The position numbers and the translations under genes are program-made. Positions 1 through 5,743 of a DNA stretch of 5,743 nucleotides are shown here, piece by piece. The DNA comes from Flavobacteriales bacterium (GTDB lineage Bacteria; Bacteroidota; Bacteroidia; Flavobacteriales_D; Sanyastnellaceae), in NCBI GenBank assembly GCA_030728235.1, contig JANRAA010000035.1, forward strand, positions 275 to 6,017, in the 5' to 3' direction. Within the stretch, counting starts at the first letter, position 1, and each line of letters starts with the position of its first letter. The notes below the pieces were generated by a model, which saw nothing but the letters and a program-made list of their open reading frames with translations, did not search any database and was not told the DNA's origin.

Positions 1-1665
1 GACAATGAAGGTTGGCAGCACAAACAATTCCTCGGCCGCGGTGAGTTCACGCTCAACTTCGGCGATTACAATGTGTCGATCACTGTGCCTTCAGATCACA
101 TCGTTGCTTCAACAGGAGTCCTTCAAAACCCAAATGATGTCCTCACTGCAACTGAAAAGAAACGTTTCGATCAAGCCAAAAATGCTGACCAACCGGTTAT
201 CATTGTGACAGAAGAAGAGGCAAGAGAAAAAGAGAAGAACAGACAAAAAGGACGAAAAACGTGGGTTTTTAAAGCTGAGAATGTCCGCGATTTCGCCTTC
301 GCTTCGAGCCGCAAATTCATTTGGGATGCGATGGGAGTAGAGGTCGGTAAAAACCGTCCACTTGCGATGTCGTTTTACCCAAAAGAAGGAAATCCGCTGT
401 GGGAGCAATACAGCACCAAAGCGGTTGCACAAACGTTGAAAACGTATTCTAAATTCACCATCGATTACAACTATCCTGTGGCCATTTCAGTGCACTCAAA
501 GTGGATAGGGATGGAGTACCCGATGATCTGTTTCAATGGCGGACGTCCGGAGCCAGATGGGACGTATTCTGAGCGTACACGGACAGGTATGATCAGCGTC
601 ATCATCCACGAAGTGGGACACAATTTCTTTCCAATGATCATCAATTCTGATGAACGTCAGTGGACCTGGATGGATGAAGGATTGAATACTTTCTGTCAGT
701 ATCTTACTGAAAAAGAGTTTGATAGAAACTACCCGACCCGCAGAGGTCCAGCTCGCAACATCACCGATTACATGGGAGGAGATAAAACGAAAATCTCTCC
801 GATTATGACCAACTCAGAATCGATATACCAGTTTGGAAATAACGCTTATGGTAAGCCTGCAACAGCTTTGAACATACTGCGTGAAACGGTAATGGGACGT
901 GAGTTGTTTGACTACGCATTCAAAGAATATGCGCGTCGTTGGGCATTCAAACATCCAACACCTGCCGATTTTTTCAGAACCATGGAAGATGCCAGCGCTG
1001 TTGATCTCGACTGGTTTTGGTGGGGATGGTTTTACAGCACCGATCACGTAGACATGAGTTTGAAAAAAGTACGTTGGTTCCAAATGGATACCAAAAATCC
1101 GGAAGTGGAAATGGCATTCAAAAAAGCGCAAGATGAAGCCAAAGCAGCCGACATATCGCTCGAAAGAGATAAGACATATATTGTTCAAACCATGCTCGAA
1201 GCTGATCCAAGCCTGAACGATTTTTACACGACGAGAAACAAGTACGAAGTCCTTTCACTCGATACCCAAGAGTATGACAAATACATGGGCGACCTCTCTG
1301 ATGCAGAGCGTAAATTAATAGAAAGCAGCAAGCAATTTTATGAAGTAACGGTTGAAAATATCGGTGGCTTGGTTATGCCATTGATTTTTAAATTCACCTA
1401 TGTAGATGGTACTGAGGAAATCAGGAAAATACCTGTTGAAATTTGGAGAATGTCTGAGAATACGGTAACGAAAGTCTTCATCACCGAAAAAGAAGTTGCA
1501 AGCATCGCGTTGGACCCATACATGGAGATTGCGGATGTTGATATGAGCAATAACAACTGGCCACCGGTGCAGCAACCAACTCGTTTTGAGCTTTTTAAGC
1601 AACGACAAGGTGGTAGCGAAGAGAATGAAATGCAACGCTATCAGCGCAGTGAAAGTGGAAAGTAA
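1..1665 (+). CDS. M1-family zinc metallopeptidase (aminopeptidase-like), 5' partial
   Basis: The frame is open from base 1 to the TAA at 1663-1665, giving 554 residues; the true start lies upstream. The GTG at 73 should not be taken as the start, because the preceding residues (FLGRGEFTLNFGDYN) read as the normal N-terminal beta-domain of this family. Seen in the sequence (numbering from base 1): a charged helical stretch at about 50-86; 'VRDFAFASS' at 95-103 entering the catalytic domain; GMEYP at 170-174 where M1 enzymes carry the substrate-binding GAMEN motif; HEVGH at 203-207 followed 18 residues later by E226, the HEXXH-X18-E zinc site (H203, H207, E226 ligands; E204 general base); Y283 in 'AYGKPA' as probable transition-state Tyr; a beta-sandwich at about 447-530 ending in 'DVDMSNNNWPP'. 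Family knowledge: M1 enzymes remove N-terminal residues from peptides. Export is likely but the signal region is not visible. Exact substrate is unknown. It ends 116 bases before the next gene and shows no sign of damage. Confidence 0.93.
   Translation, partial: DNEGWQHKQFLGRGEFTLNFGDYNVSITVPSDHIVASTGVLQNPNDVLTATEKKRFDQAKNADQPVIIVTEEEAREKEKNRQKGRKTWVFKAENVRDFAFASSRKFIWDAMGVEVGKNRPLAMSFYPKEGNPLWEQYSTKAVAQTLKTYSKFTIDYNYPVAISVHSKWIGMEYPMICFNGGRPEPDGTYSERTRTGMISVIIHEVGHNFFPMIINSDERQWTWMDEGLNTFCQYLTEKEFDRNYPTRRGPARNITDYMGGDKTKISPIMTNSESIYQFGNNAYGKPATALNILRETVMGRELFDYAFKEYARRWAFKHPTPADFFRTMEDASAVDLDWFWWGWFYSTDHVDMSLKKVRWFQMDTKNPEVEMAFKKAQDEAKAADISLERDKTYIVQTMLEADPSLNDFYTTRNKYEVLSLDTQEYDKYMGDLSDAERKLIESSKQFYEVTVENIGGLVMPLIFKFTYVDGTEEIRKIPVEIWRMSENTVTKVFITEKEVASIALDPYMEIADVDMSNNNWPPVQQPTRFELFKQRQGGSEENEMQRYQRSESGK
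607..678 (+). other. HEXXH-X18-E zinc-binding and catalytic site of the M1 peptidase
   Basis: Codons 203-207 read HEVGH, and the third zinc ligand is E226 in 'WTWMDEGLNTF'. There are exactly 18 residues between H207 and E226, the spacing that defines the M1 (gluzincin) family. All ligand and catalytic residues are intact, so the enzyme is predicted to be active. Confidence 0.95.
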
Positions 1666-1781
1666 ATGGATAGGGTTTATTGAATTGATTAGCACCGTGC
1701 AATTTCGATAGACTTTAGTAATCGGAAAAAATAGTGTAGCTTGCTATTTGGCCTCCAATCAGTTGACTAAATTGACATGCT
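1666..1781. other. Intergenic gap; no terminator, weak promoter candidate only
   Basis: This 116-base AT-rich gap separates the two same-strand genes. No GC-rich hairpin followed by a T run is visible. The only partial inverted repeat (TTTCGAT near 1703-1709 against ATCGGAAA near 1721-1728) has a bulge and is followed by A residues on the + strand. A weak match to the Bacteroidota promoter (TTTG, then TAnnTTTG) is TTTA at 1714-1717 and TAGCTTGC at 1737-1744 with 19 bases between; several consensus positions are missed. There is no Shine-Dalgarno-like sequence before the ATG at 1782, as is usual in this phylum. Whether the downstream gene has its own promoter cannot be decided from the sequence. 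Confidence 0.4.
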
Positions 1782-1838
1782 ATGAGATTCTTGGTATTTC
1801 TTACTGCCGCTTTGTTTTTGCCAATCTTGGGATTTTCT
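1782..1838 (+). other. Sec signal peptide of the large surface protein
   Basis: Residues 1-19 have a short basic n-region (MR), a hydrophobic core (FLVFLTAALFLPIL) and a GFS|Q cleavage region. Cleavage is predicted after S19, leaving Q20 as the mature N-terminus, a common arrangement in Bacteroidota exported proteins. This also fixes ATG 1782 as the start. Confidence 0.85.
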
Positions 1839-4800
1839 CAATTTCTAGAATCCTATACGATTGCAAAAACCGATAAAGCTGCATGCTCATTTAATTGCCT
1901 CAAGTATAGACAGTACAATTACGTAGACTTTGATGGGGATGGCATCATCGACGTCATGACGAACTTTCCTACTTCTTTTTATAAAGGGCTTGGTGACGGG
2001 GAATTTGAGCGGATTCCTCTGATGTTTGATGGTCTAAATTCGTATGACCCGATGTACTTTCATGACCTTGATGCAGATGGGCACATGGATTTGCTTTGGG
2101 GAGTTGATTCATACCTAAATGATGGATCGCAAAACCTTGTCCAGTACAATGACAACATCAATAATTCAGCCTCAGAAGCAGCTTTTGCAGGAGACTTATT
2201 CGGTGATGCTCGACTGGAGGTTATTAGCTTAAAGACCTCACCATCAGCAACTCTGCATCTTACTTATTCAACTGATCAACTACTTGATAGAGATACCGTG
2301 CTCATTCTTGGTAACACTGATCCGTCTTCATTCTGGATGATGGACTTAGATGATGATAGTGATCTGGATATACTCTACAAGGCAAGCGGTAAAATGGGTC
2401 GTGTGATGAATATTGGGGATGGACAATTTGGTCCAAATTCGCTTCTTAACAGCGGAAATAACCTGAATTTTAGTGCCGTGGAACGTTTAGATTTTGATAA
2501 TGACGGACTACAAGATCTTGTTTGGAGACGTTCAAATCTCGTTGGGTGGTTAAAAAATCTTGGAGGAGGCAATTATGCGGATTCCGAGAACATAACATCT
2601 GATTTTACTGCCACATCAACCTTTGATCCTGTGCTTATGCATGGCTGTGATTGCGATGAAGATGGATTGCAGGAGTTGTATTTCTATGGTGGTAGTGGCA
2701 GAATGTATAAACTCTCGCAAAATGGGGCAGGTAATTATACGATTGAACAATTGTTTATAGCCAACAATATTGAGCATATCTATTTCGAAGATGTTGATAT
2801 CGATGGAGATGTCGATATGTTACTTTACAATGGCTTCGGATTCTCCACTTCTTTAAATGAATCTAATGGGTTTTCAGTTCCGATTTCTATAAACAGTCAT
2901 TTGCCCGGACTTAGTTACTCTCGAGATATGCCGAGCGAATTGGTCGATCTGACGGGAGATGGGTTTTTAGACATACCCATTTGGGTTCATCAGCAATGGA
3001 ATATCAATTACGGGGAACACACAAGAGCCATCGCGAAAGGTCCGCTTTTTAAGGAAGTTTTTGCACTGGTACCCGCTACCACTAACAGAGAGCAATCGGG
3101 AACTCACTTCAAAGATTTTGCCTTTGGTGATCTCAATGGAGATGGACTGAGTGAAATGGTGGTTGCAGCTTCGCATGAAAGCGGATATATCTTGCATCAA
3201 GACAATTCCGGTACTTTTAACTTCAACCGTCGTCAGATGATTCCAACAAGCGATTTCGGTAAATTCTGCAACCAAGTGAAACTTGCTGATTTGAATGGTG
3301 ATGGTCTGCTCGATATAGTTTCTCGCTACGCAGTTACGGAAACAAATTTCGGTTCAGCACAATGCAATGTGTCATATCAAGATACGGACGGTACTTTTAA
3401 AAGAGAAGTATCTGGTTTTAATGCCTCGTCAATCTTTCATCTAGTAGACTTAGATAACGATGGTGATTTGGATCTTACCTATGACTCTTGGTATCGTGCA
3501 AACGACGGAAATGGATCCTTTGGAGCGATTTTAAGCCTTAATTCCAGCGTTGTTTTCACTGTGAATATCAACGCAGTTGGCGATTTTAACAACGATGGTT
3601 TATTGGATGTCGTTTACGCAAGCAAATACCCAAATACAGCAGGTATACAATATTGTATAAACCAAGGTAATCTGGTGTTTGAACCAGCCATAGACTTAGC
3701 GTTGCCTGGCAGCGGTTCAGGTCAGGAAACATTAAGCAGTGGAGATTTGAAGGGTGATGGATTCGATGATATCATCGTTGATGATGTGGTTGGTGAAAAA
3801 CTATATATCATTCCTTCATTGGGAGATGGAACTTTCGGAATGCCTGTCGAGATTTTTCAGGGTAATAAGTGCGCATTGAGAGGAGTGGCAGATTGGGATG
3901 GAGACGAAGACTTGGATCTCTTCTTAACGAGCTTCGCCGATGCTACTGAAGATTCTGTTATTGTTATTTTGAACGATGGCTCAGGGGTATTTACCGAGGG
4001 TGACGCTTTAACACCCTTCCGATTGGATTACGAGTTTCAGTTGAAAGATGTGAACGGAGATGGAAGAATGGAAATCGTGGAGGTTGATTTCTCTGATGAA
4101 GAAGATGGTCATGACGATAATGATGAAATCCAAGAATACGTCCGCGTTCACTTTAGTGGTATTGAAATTTTTGGATGCACTGATCCTTCTGCGTGCAATT
4201 ACAATGTTGAAGCAAATAATGATGACGGCACTTGTTGCGAAACAGGATGTGGATGCACTGACCTTTTGGCTTGTAACTACAATGAGTCTGCTTCTTGCGA
4301 TGATGGCTCGTGTACTTACCCAGGATGCAGTGATCAAACAGCATGCAACTACATAAATAATGCTGGATGTGATAGTGAGTGTTTTTACGCATACAACGAT
4401 TGTGGAATATGCGATGGAACCGAAGGCATCGTTGGTTGCATGAACGAAAATGCCTGCAACTTTAATCCCGAAGCAACTTGTGGTGGTTTGTGCACTTTCC
4501 CGGGATGCAATGATCCTGAAGCGTGTAATTTCTATGCATCAGCAGGATGCGATGGAGGCAATTGTCTTTATCAAGGTGATGTTACAGGACATGTCTTTCT
4601 TGATGTTAATGGGGATGGTGCTTACACCCTAAATAATGATTTTAATTCCGATATAGGATTGTTTAATTGGCAAGTAACAATCGAGGAACTAGGGTGGGTA
4701 GGATTCACAAATAATCAGGGTACGTTCTATTTTGATAATCTGCCGTATGGAACCTATACCGTTTCTATCCTAAATGCAGAAGAAGGCTGGGATGCATCGA

Positions 4801-5743
4801 ATGCCATCTCTCAAACCATCGTAGTCGACGCCTGTCCGAATGTGGTTGTAGATTTCCTCATCGAGCCTGATGAGTACCTTCCATATTGGAACATGCATCC
4901 AATTGCTATGAATGGAGGTATGCATTGTTTCGATGGTTTGGCTCCAGGTTTACACGTACACAACCTCGGAAATACGACATTGAACGGCACTATAACACTC
5001 ACTTTTGATCCGTCTCTGAATGTGGAGCTTTTAAATTTGGATGTCGTTGATCCTGTAACCATAGAGCCGGGATTGGTGATTTGGGAAGTGAACGAGGACT
5101 TGTTGCCAGGACAGTCTTTGAACTATCGCGTCAGACTTGAAGGTCCGGGTCCGGAATTCTTGGGGCAGTCGTTCCCAATGCAATTGACGTTGAGTCTTTT
5201 CAATGATGAGCTAGGAGAATATGCTTTTGAAGCTTGGCAAAACACCCCTGTGCTAACCTGTTCATATGATCCGAACGATAAATACACTGAATATCCGGGA
5301 TATACAGACGAGCATCATTTTGTCAATGCTGACGATGATCTTATCTACTACATTCGTTTTCAAAACATTGGTAACGCCCCCGCGAATGATATTGTTATCG
5401 TCGATTCTCTTGATATTGAAATGCTCGATATCAGCACCTTTATGCCGATCATGGGGAGTCATGACCATACTACAACCATCGATACAGAAGGTGTGGTTCA
5501 TTTTCAGTTCCTAAACATTAATCTTCCCGATAGCACTTGCTGCGGCACAGACAGTCAGGGCTTTGTAGCTTTCAGCATCAGACCCAAAGAAGATGTTGTT
5601 GGTGGTGATGTAATTTATAACGAGGCATCAATTTACTTCGATGCGAATCCACCAATTATCACCAATACAACTTGGCACACCATTTTTGATTGTCCAGATA
5701 GCTTGGCAGAATTTGCATCGAGCTTGGACATGATTTGCGAAGG
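1782..5743 (+). CDS. Large secreted FG-GAP/VCBS-repeat surface protein with Cys-rich repeats, 3' partial (probable T9SS cargo)
   Basis: One frame runs from ATG 1782 to the window edge with no stop: 1320 complete codons plus two bases. The start is supported by an immediate signal peptide (MRFLVFLTAALFLPILGFSQ). Domain order by residue: signal peptide 1-19; 15 Asp-rich Ca-binding loops of FG-GAP/VCBS type from 49 to about 764, typical of integrin-alpha-like beta-propellers; an acidic stretch 769-785; five Cys-rich repeats 798-931; an SdrD-B-like Ig fold 932-1028; a beta-sandwich region about 1029-1161; a 'DPNDK...IYFDANPPIITNT' domain about 1163-1296; and the beginning of another segment ('FDCPDSLAEF', then 'DMICEG'). 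Family knowledge: this architecture is common in very long Bacteroidota proteins exported by the type IX secretion system, acting outside the cell in adhesion or binding. The precise ligand is not known. The C-terminal sorting domain expected for T9SS cargo would lie beyond the window. No catalytic domain is recognised in the visible part. Confidence 0.93.
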   Translation, partial: MRFLVFLTAALFLPILGFSQFLESYTIAKTDKAACSFNCLKYRQYNYVDFDGDGIIDVMTNFPTSFYKGLGDGEFERIPLMFDGLNSYDPMYFHDLDADGHMDLLWGVDSYLNDGSQNLVQYNDNINNSASEAAFAGDLFGDARLEVISLKTSPSATLHLTYSTDQLLDRDTVLILGNTDPSSFWMMDLDDDSDLDILYKASGKMGRVMNIGDGQFGPNSLLNSGNNLNFSAVERLDFDNDGLQDLVWRRSNLVGWLKNLGGGNYADSENITSDFTATSTFDPVLMHGCDCDEDGLQELYFYGGSGRMYKLSQNGAGNYTIEQLFIANNIEHIYFEDVDIDGDVDMLLYNGFGFSTSLNESNGFSVPISINSHLPGLSYSRDMPSELVDLTGDGFLDIPIWVHQQWNINYGEHTRAIAKGPLFKEVFALVPATTNREQSGTHFKDFAFGDLNGDGLSEMVVAASHESGYILHQDNSGTFNFNRRQMIPTSDFGKFCNQVKLADLNGDGLLDIVSRYAVTETNFGSAQCNVSYQDTDGTFKREVSGFNASSIFHLVDLDNDGDLDLTYDSWYRANDGNGSFGAILSLNSSVVFTVNINAVGDFNNDGLLDVVYASKYPNTAGIQYCINQGNLVFEPAIDLALPGSGSGQETLSSGDLKGDGFDDIIVDDVVGEKLYIIPSLGDGTFGMPVEIFQGNKCALRGVADWDGDEDLDLFLTSFADATEDSVIVILNDGSGVFTEGDALTPFRLDYEFQLKDVNGDGRMEIVEVDFSDEEDGHDDNDEIQEYVRVHFSGIEIFGCTDPSACNYNVEANNDDGTCCETGCGCTDLLACNYNESASCDDGSCTYPGCSDQTACNYINNAGCDSECFYAYNDCGICDGTEGIVGCMNENACNFNPEATCGGLCTFPGCNDPEACNFYASAGCDGGNCLYQGDVTGHVFLDVNGDGAYTLNNDFNSDIGLFNWQVTIEELGWVGFTNNQGTFYFDNLPYGTYTVSILNAEEGWDASNAISQTIVVDACPNVVVDFLIEPDEYLPYWNMHPIAMNGGMHCFDGLAPGLHVHNLGNTTLNGTITLTFDPSLNVELLNLDVVDPVTIEPGLVIWEVNEDLLPGQSLNYRVRLEGPGPEFLGQSFPMQLTLSLFNDELGEYAFEAWQNTPVLTCSYDPNDKYTEYPGYTDEHHFVNADDDLIYYIRFQNIGNAPANDIVIVDSLDIEMLDISTFMPIMGSHDHTTTIDTEGVVHFQFLNINLPDSTCCGTDSQGFVAFSIRPKEDVVGGDVIYNEASIYFDANPPIITNTTWHTIFDCPDSLAEFASSLDMICE
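1926..4073 (+). repeat. Fifteen FG-GAP/VCBS-type repeats (Ca-binding loop array, beta-propeller region)
   Basis: Loops of the form D-x-D-x-D-G-x-x-D/E, each followed by a hydrophobic strand, begin at residues 49, 95, 138, 188, 237, 290, 337, 389, 450, 503, 556, 601, 655, 704 and 756. Examples are DFDGDGIID, DLNGDGLLD and DLDNDGDLD. Many blades also carry the companion motif 'N-x-G-x-G-x-F' (for instance 'IGDGQF', 'LGDGTF', 'NDGSGVF'). Spacing is 43-61 residues, one blade each. Loop 3 (DLFGDARLE) is degenerate, and loops 6, 8 and 12 have substitutions at individual ligand positions. Family knowledge: these loops bind Ca2+ and close seven- or eight-bladed propellers. The blade grouping is inference. 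Confidence 0.9.
4173..4574 (+). repeat. Five Cys-rich 'GCTDPxACNYN' repeats (23 Cys in 134 residues)
   Basis: Units begin at 4173, 4251, 4323, 4434 and 4503, each opening with G-C-x(5)-C-N-[YF]. Unit 1 is GCTDPSACNYN with an 'NNDDGTCC' ending; units 2-5 have an added Cys seven residues after the second one (for example 'ACNYNESASCDDGSC'). Unit 3 carries an extra 15-residue tail with 'NDCGICDG'. The units are diverged at DNA level; the longest obvious shared word is GGATGCACTGA at 4173 and 4251. Repeats of this type recur in long secreted proteins of marine Bacteroidota. The Cys pairs are presumably disulfide-bonded outside the cell; their function is not established to my knowledge. Confidence 0.88.
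4575..4865 (+). other. SdrD-B/Cna-B-like Ig-fold domain
   Basis: Residues 932-1028 start with 'GHVFLDVNGDG', the usual opening of SdrD-B-like domains with a possible Ca-binding loop. They continue through 'NNQGTFYFDNLPYGTYTVSI', the characteristic 'G-x-F-x-F-x-N-L-P-x-G-x-Y-x-V' core of this fold. Such domains act as stalk or spacer modules in surface proteins. The end of the domain near 'VVVDFLIEP' is approximate. Confidence 0.75.
4866..5264 (+). other. Beta-sandwich region resembling DUF11-type repeat domains
   Basis: Residues 1029-1161 include 'HVHNLGNTTLNGTITLTFDP' and 'VIWEVNEDLLPGQSLNYRVRL', alternating hydrophobic strands typical of DUF11/CARDB-like extracellular modules that discuss 'N-x-G' turns and an 'L-x-P-G-x-S' turn. 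In Bacteroidota proteins this module commonly precedes the DPNDK domain, as it does here. Assignment to a named family is tentative. Confidence 0.5.
5268..5675 (+). other. 'DPNDK' C-terminal-region domain found in T9SS cargo proteins (DUF7619-like)
   Basis: Residues 1163-1298 begin with DPNDK and contain 'IYYIRFQNIGNAPANDIVI', 'DSLDIEMLDISTF', 'NINLPDST', 'GFVAFSIRPK' and end in 'IYFDANPPIITNT'. This string of motifs is a recurring module shortly before the C-terminal sorting domain of Bacteroidota T9SS substrates. I recognise the pattern from family knowledge; the family name is given with less certainty than the module itself. Two adjacent Cys (DSTCCGTDSQG) sit in the loop before 'GFVAF'. 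Confidence 0.7.

Noticed and set aside
73..75. GTG as the start of the M1 peptidase
   Set aside because: The frame is open to base 1 and the upstream residues continue the conserved N-terminal beta-domain, so the gene simply begins before the window.
814..1188. Reverse-strand ORF of 124 codons (and similar ones at 109-432 and 1315-1695)
   Set aside because: All are antisense to the intact M1 peptidase and their translations are Phe/Cys/Ile-rich with no recognisable motif.
1703..1735. Possible terminator hairpin after the peptidase gene
   Set aside because: The stem is short and bulged, AT-rich, and followed by an A run rather than a T run on the transcribed strand.
1763..1777. Direct repeat TTGACT/TTGACA resembling a sigma70 -35 box or an operator
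   Set aside because: It lies only a few bases before the ATG, leaving no room for a -10 element and transcript start. The phylum does not use this -35 consensus, and two six-base matches are easily due to chance.
4060..4356. Small + strand ORF of 98 codons, overlapped by reverse-strand ORFs at 4008-4337 and 4153-4392
   Set aside because: They lie in other frames over the acidic stretch and Cys-rich repeats of the large protein. The repeated GAT and TGC/TGT codons produce stop-poor shadow frames with no domain signal.
4173..4574. CRISPR-like or DNA-level tandem repeat
   Set aside because: The periodicity is at protein level (Cys-rich units of unequal length). The nucleotide units are diverged, and the spacing varies.
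5266..5514. + strand 82-codon ORF and the reverse 5262-5501 ORF
   Set aside because: Both overlap the well-recognised DPNDK module in the 1782 frame and read as shadow translations.

Overview
The window looks like a chromosomal piece from a member of the Bacteroidota, most likely a marine Flavobacteriales relative (Cryomorphaceae/Crocinitomicaceae type). The base composition is moderately AT-rich, judged by eye. There is no Shine-Dalgarno sequence before the one visible start. The first gene has the Bacteroidota form of an M1 metallopeptidase. The second has the typical architecture of a secreted, type IX secretion (T9SS) surface protein: FG-GAP/VCBS repeats, Cys-rich 'GCTDPxACNYN' repeats, an SdrD-B-like domain and a 'DPNDK...IYFDxNPPIxTNT' domain. 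The assignment rests on recalled family patterns, not on a search.

Layout: (1) 1-1665, + strand, is the C-terminal 554 residues of an M1-family zinc metallopeptidase whose 5' end lies outside the window. (2) 1666-1781 is a 116-base intergenic gap with no convincing terminator and only a weak promoter candidate. (3) 1782-5743, + strand, is one uninterrupted reading frame of 1320 codons that runs off the 3' edge. It encodes a signal peptide, 15 Ca-binding-loop repeats (probably two beta-propellers), five Cys-rich repeats, and at least three further beta-sandwich-like domains. Its C-terminus, where a T9SS sorting domain would be expected, is not in the window. No reverse-strand gene, RNA gene, mobile element or CRISPR array is supported; nearly all of the window is accounted for by these two genes.

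The two genes share a strand but have no evident functional link. The peptidase is a presumed exported aminopeptidase-type enzyme. The large protein is a presumed cell-surface or secreted binding/adhesion protein. I see no defence system, biosynthetic cluster or other clearly new system. The points most worth checking are the repeat architecture of the large protein (an apparent 8+7 blade arrangement), its 23-Cys segment, and the missing C-terminus.
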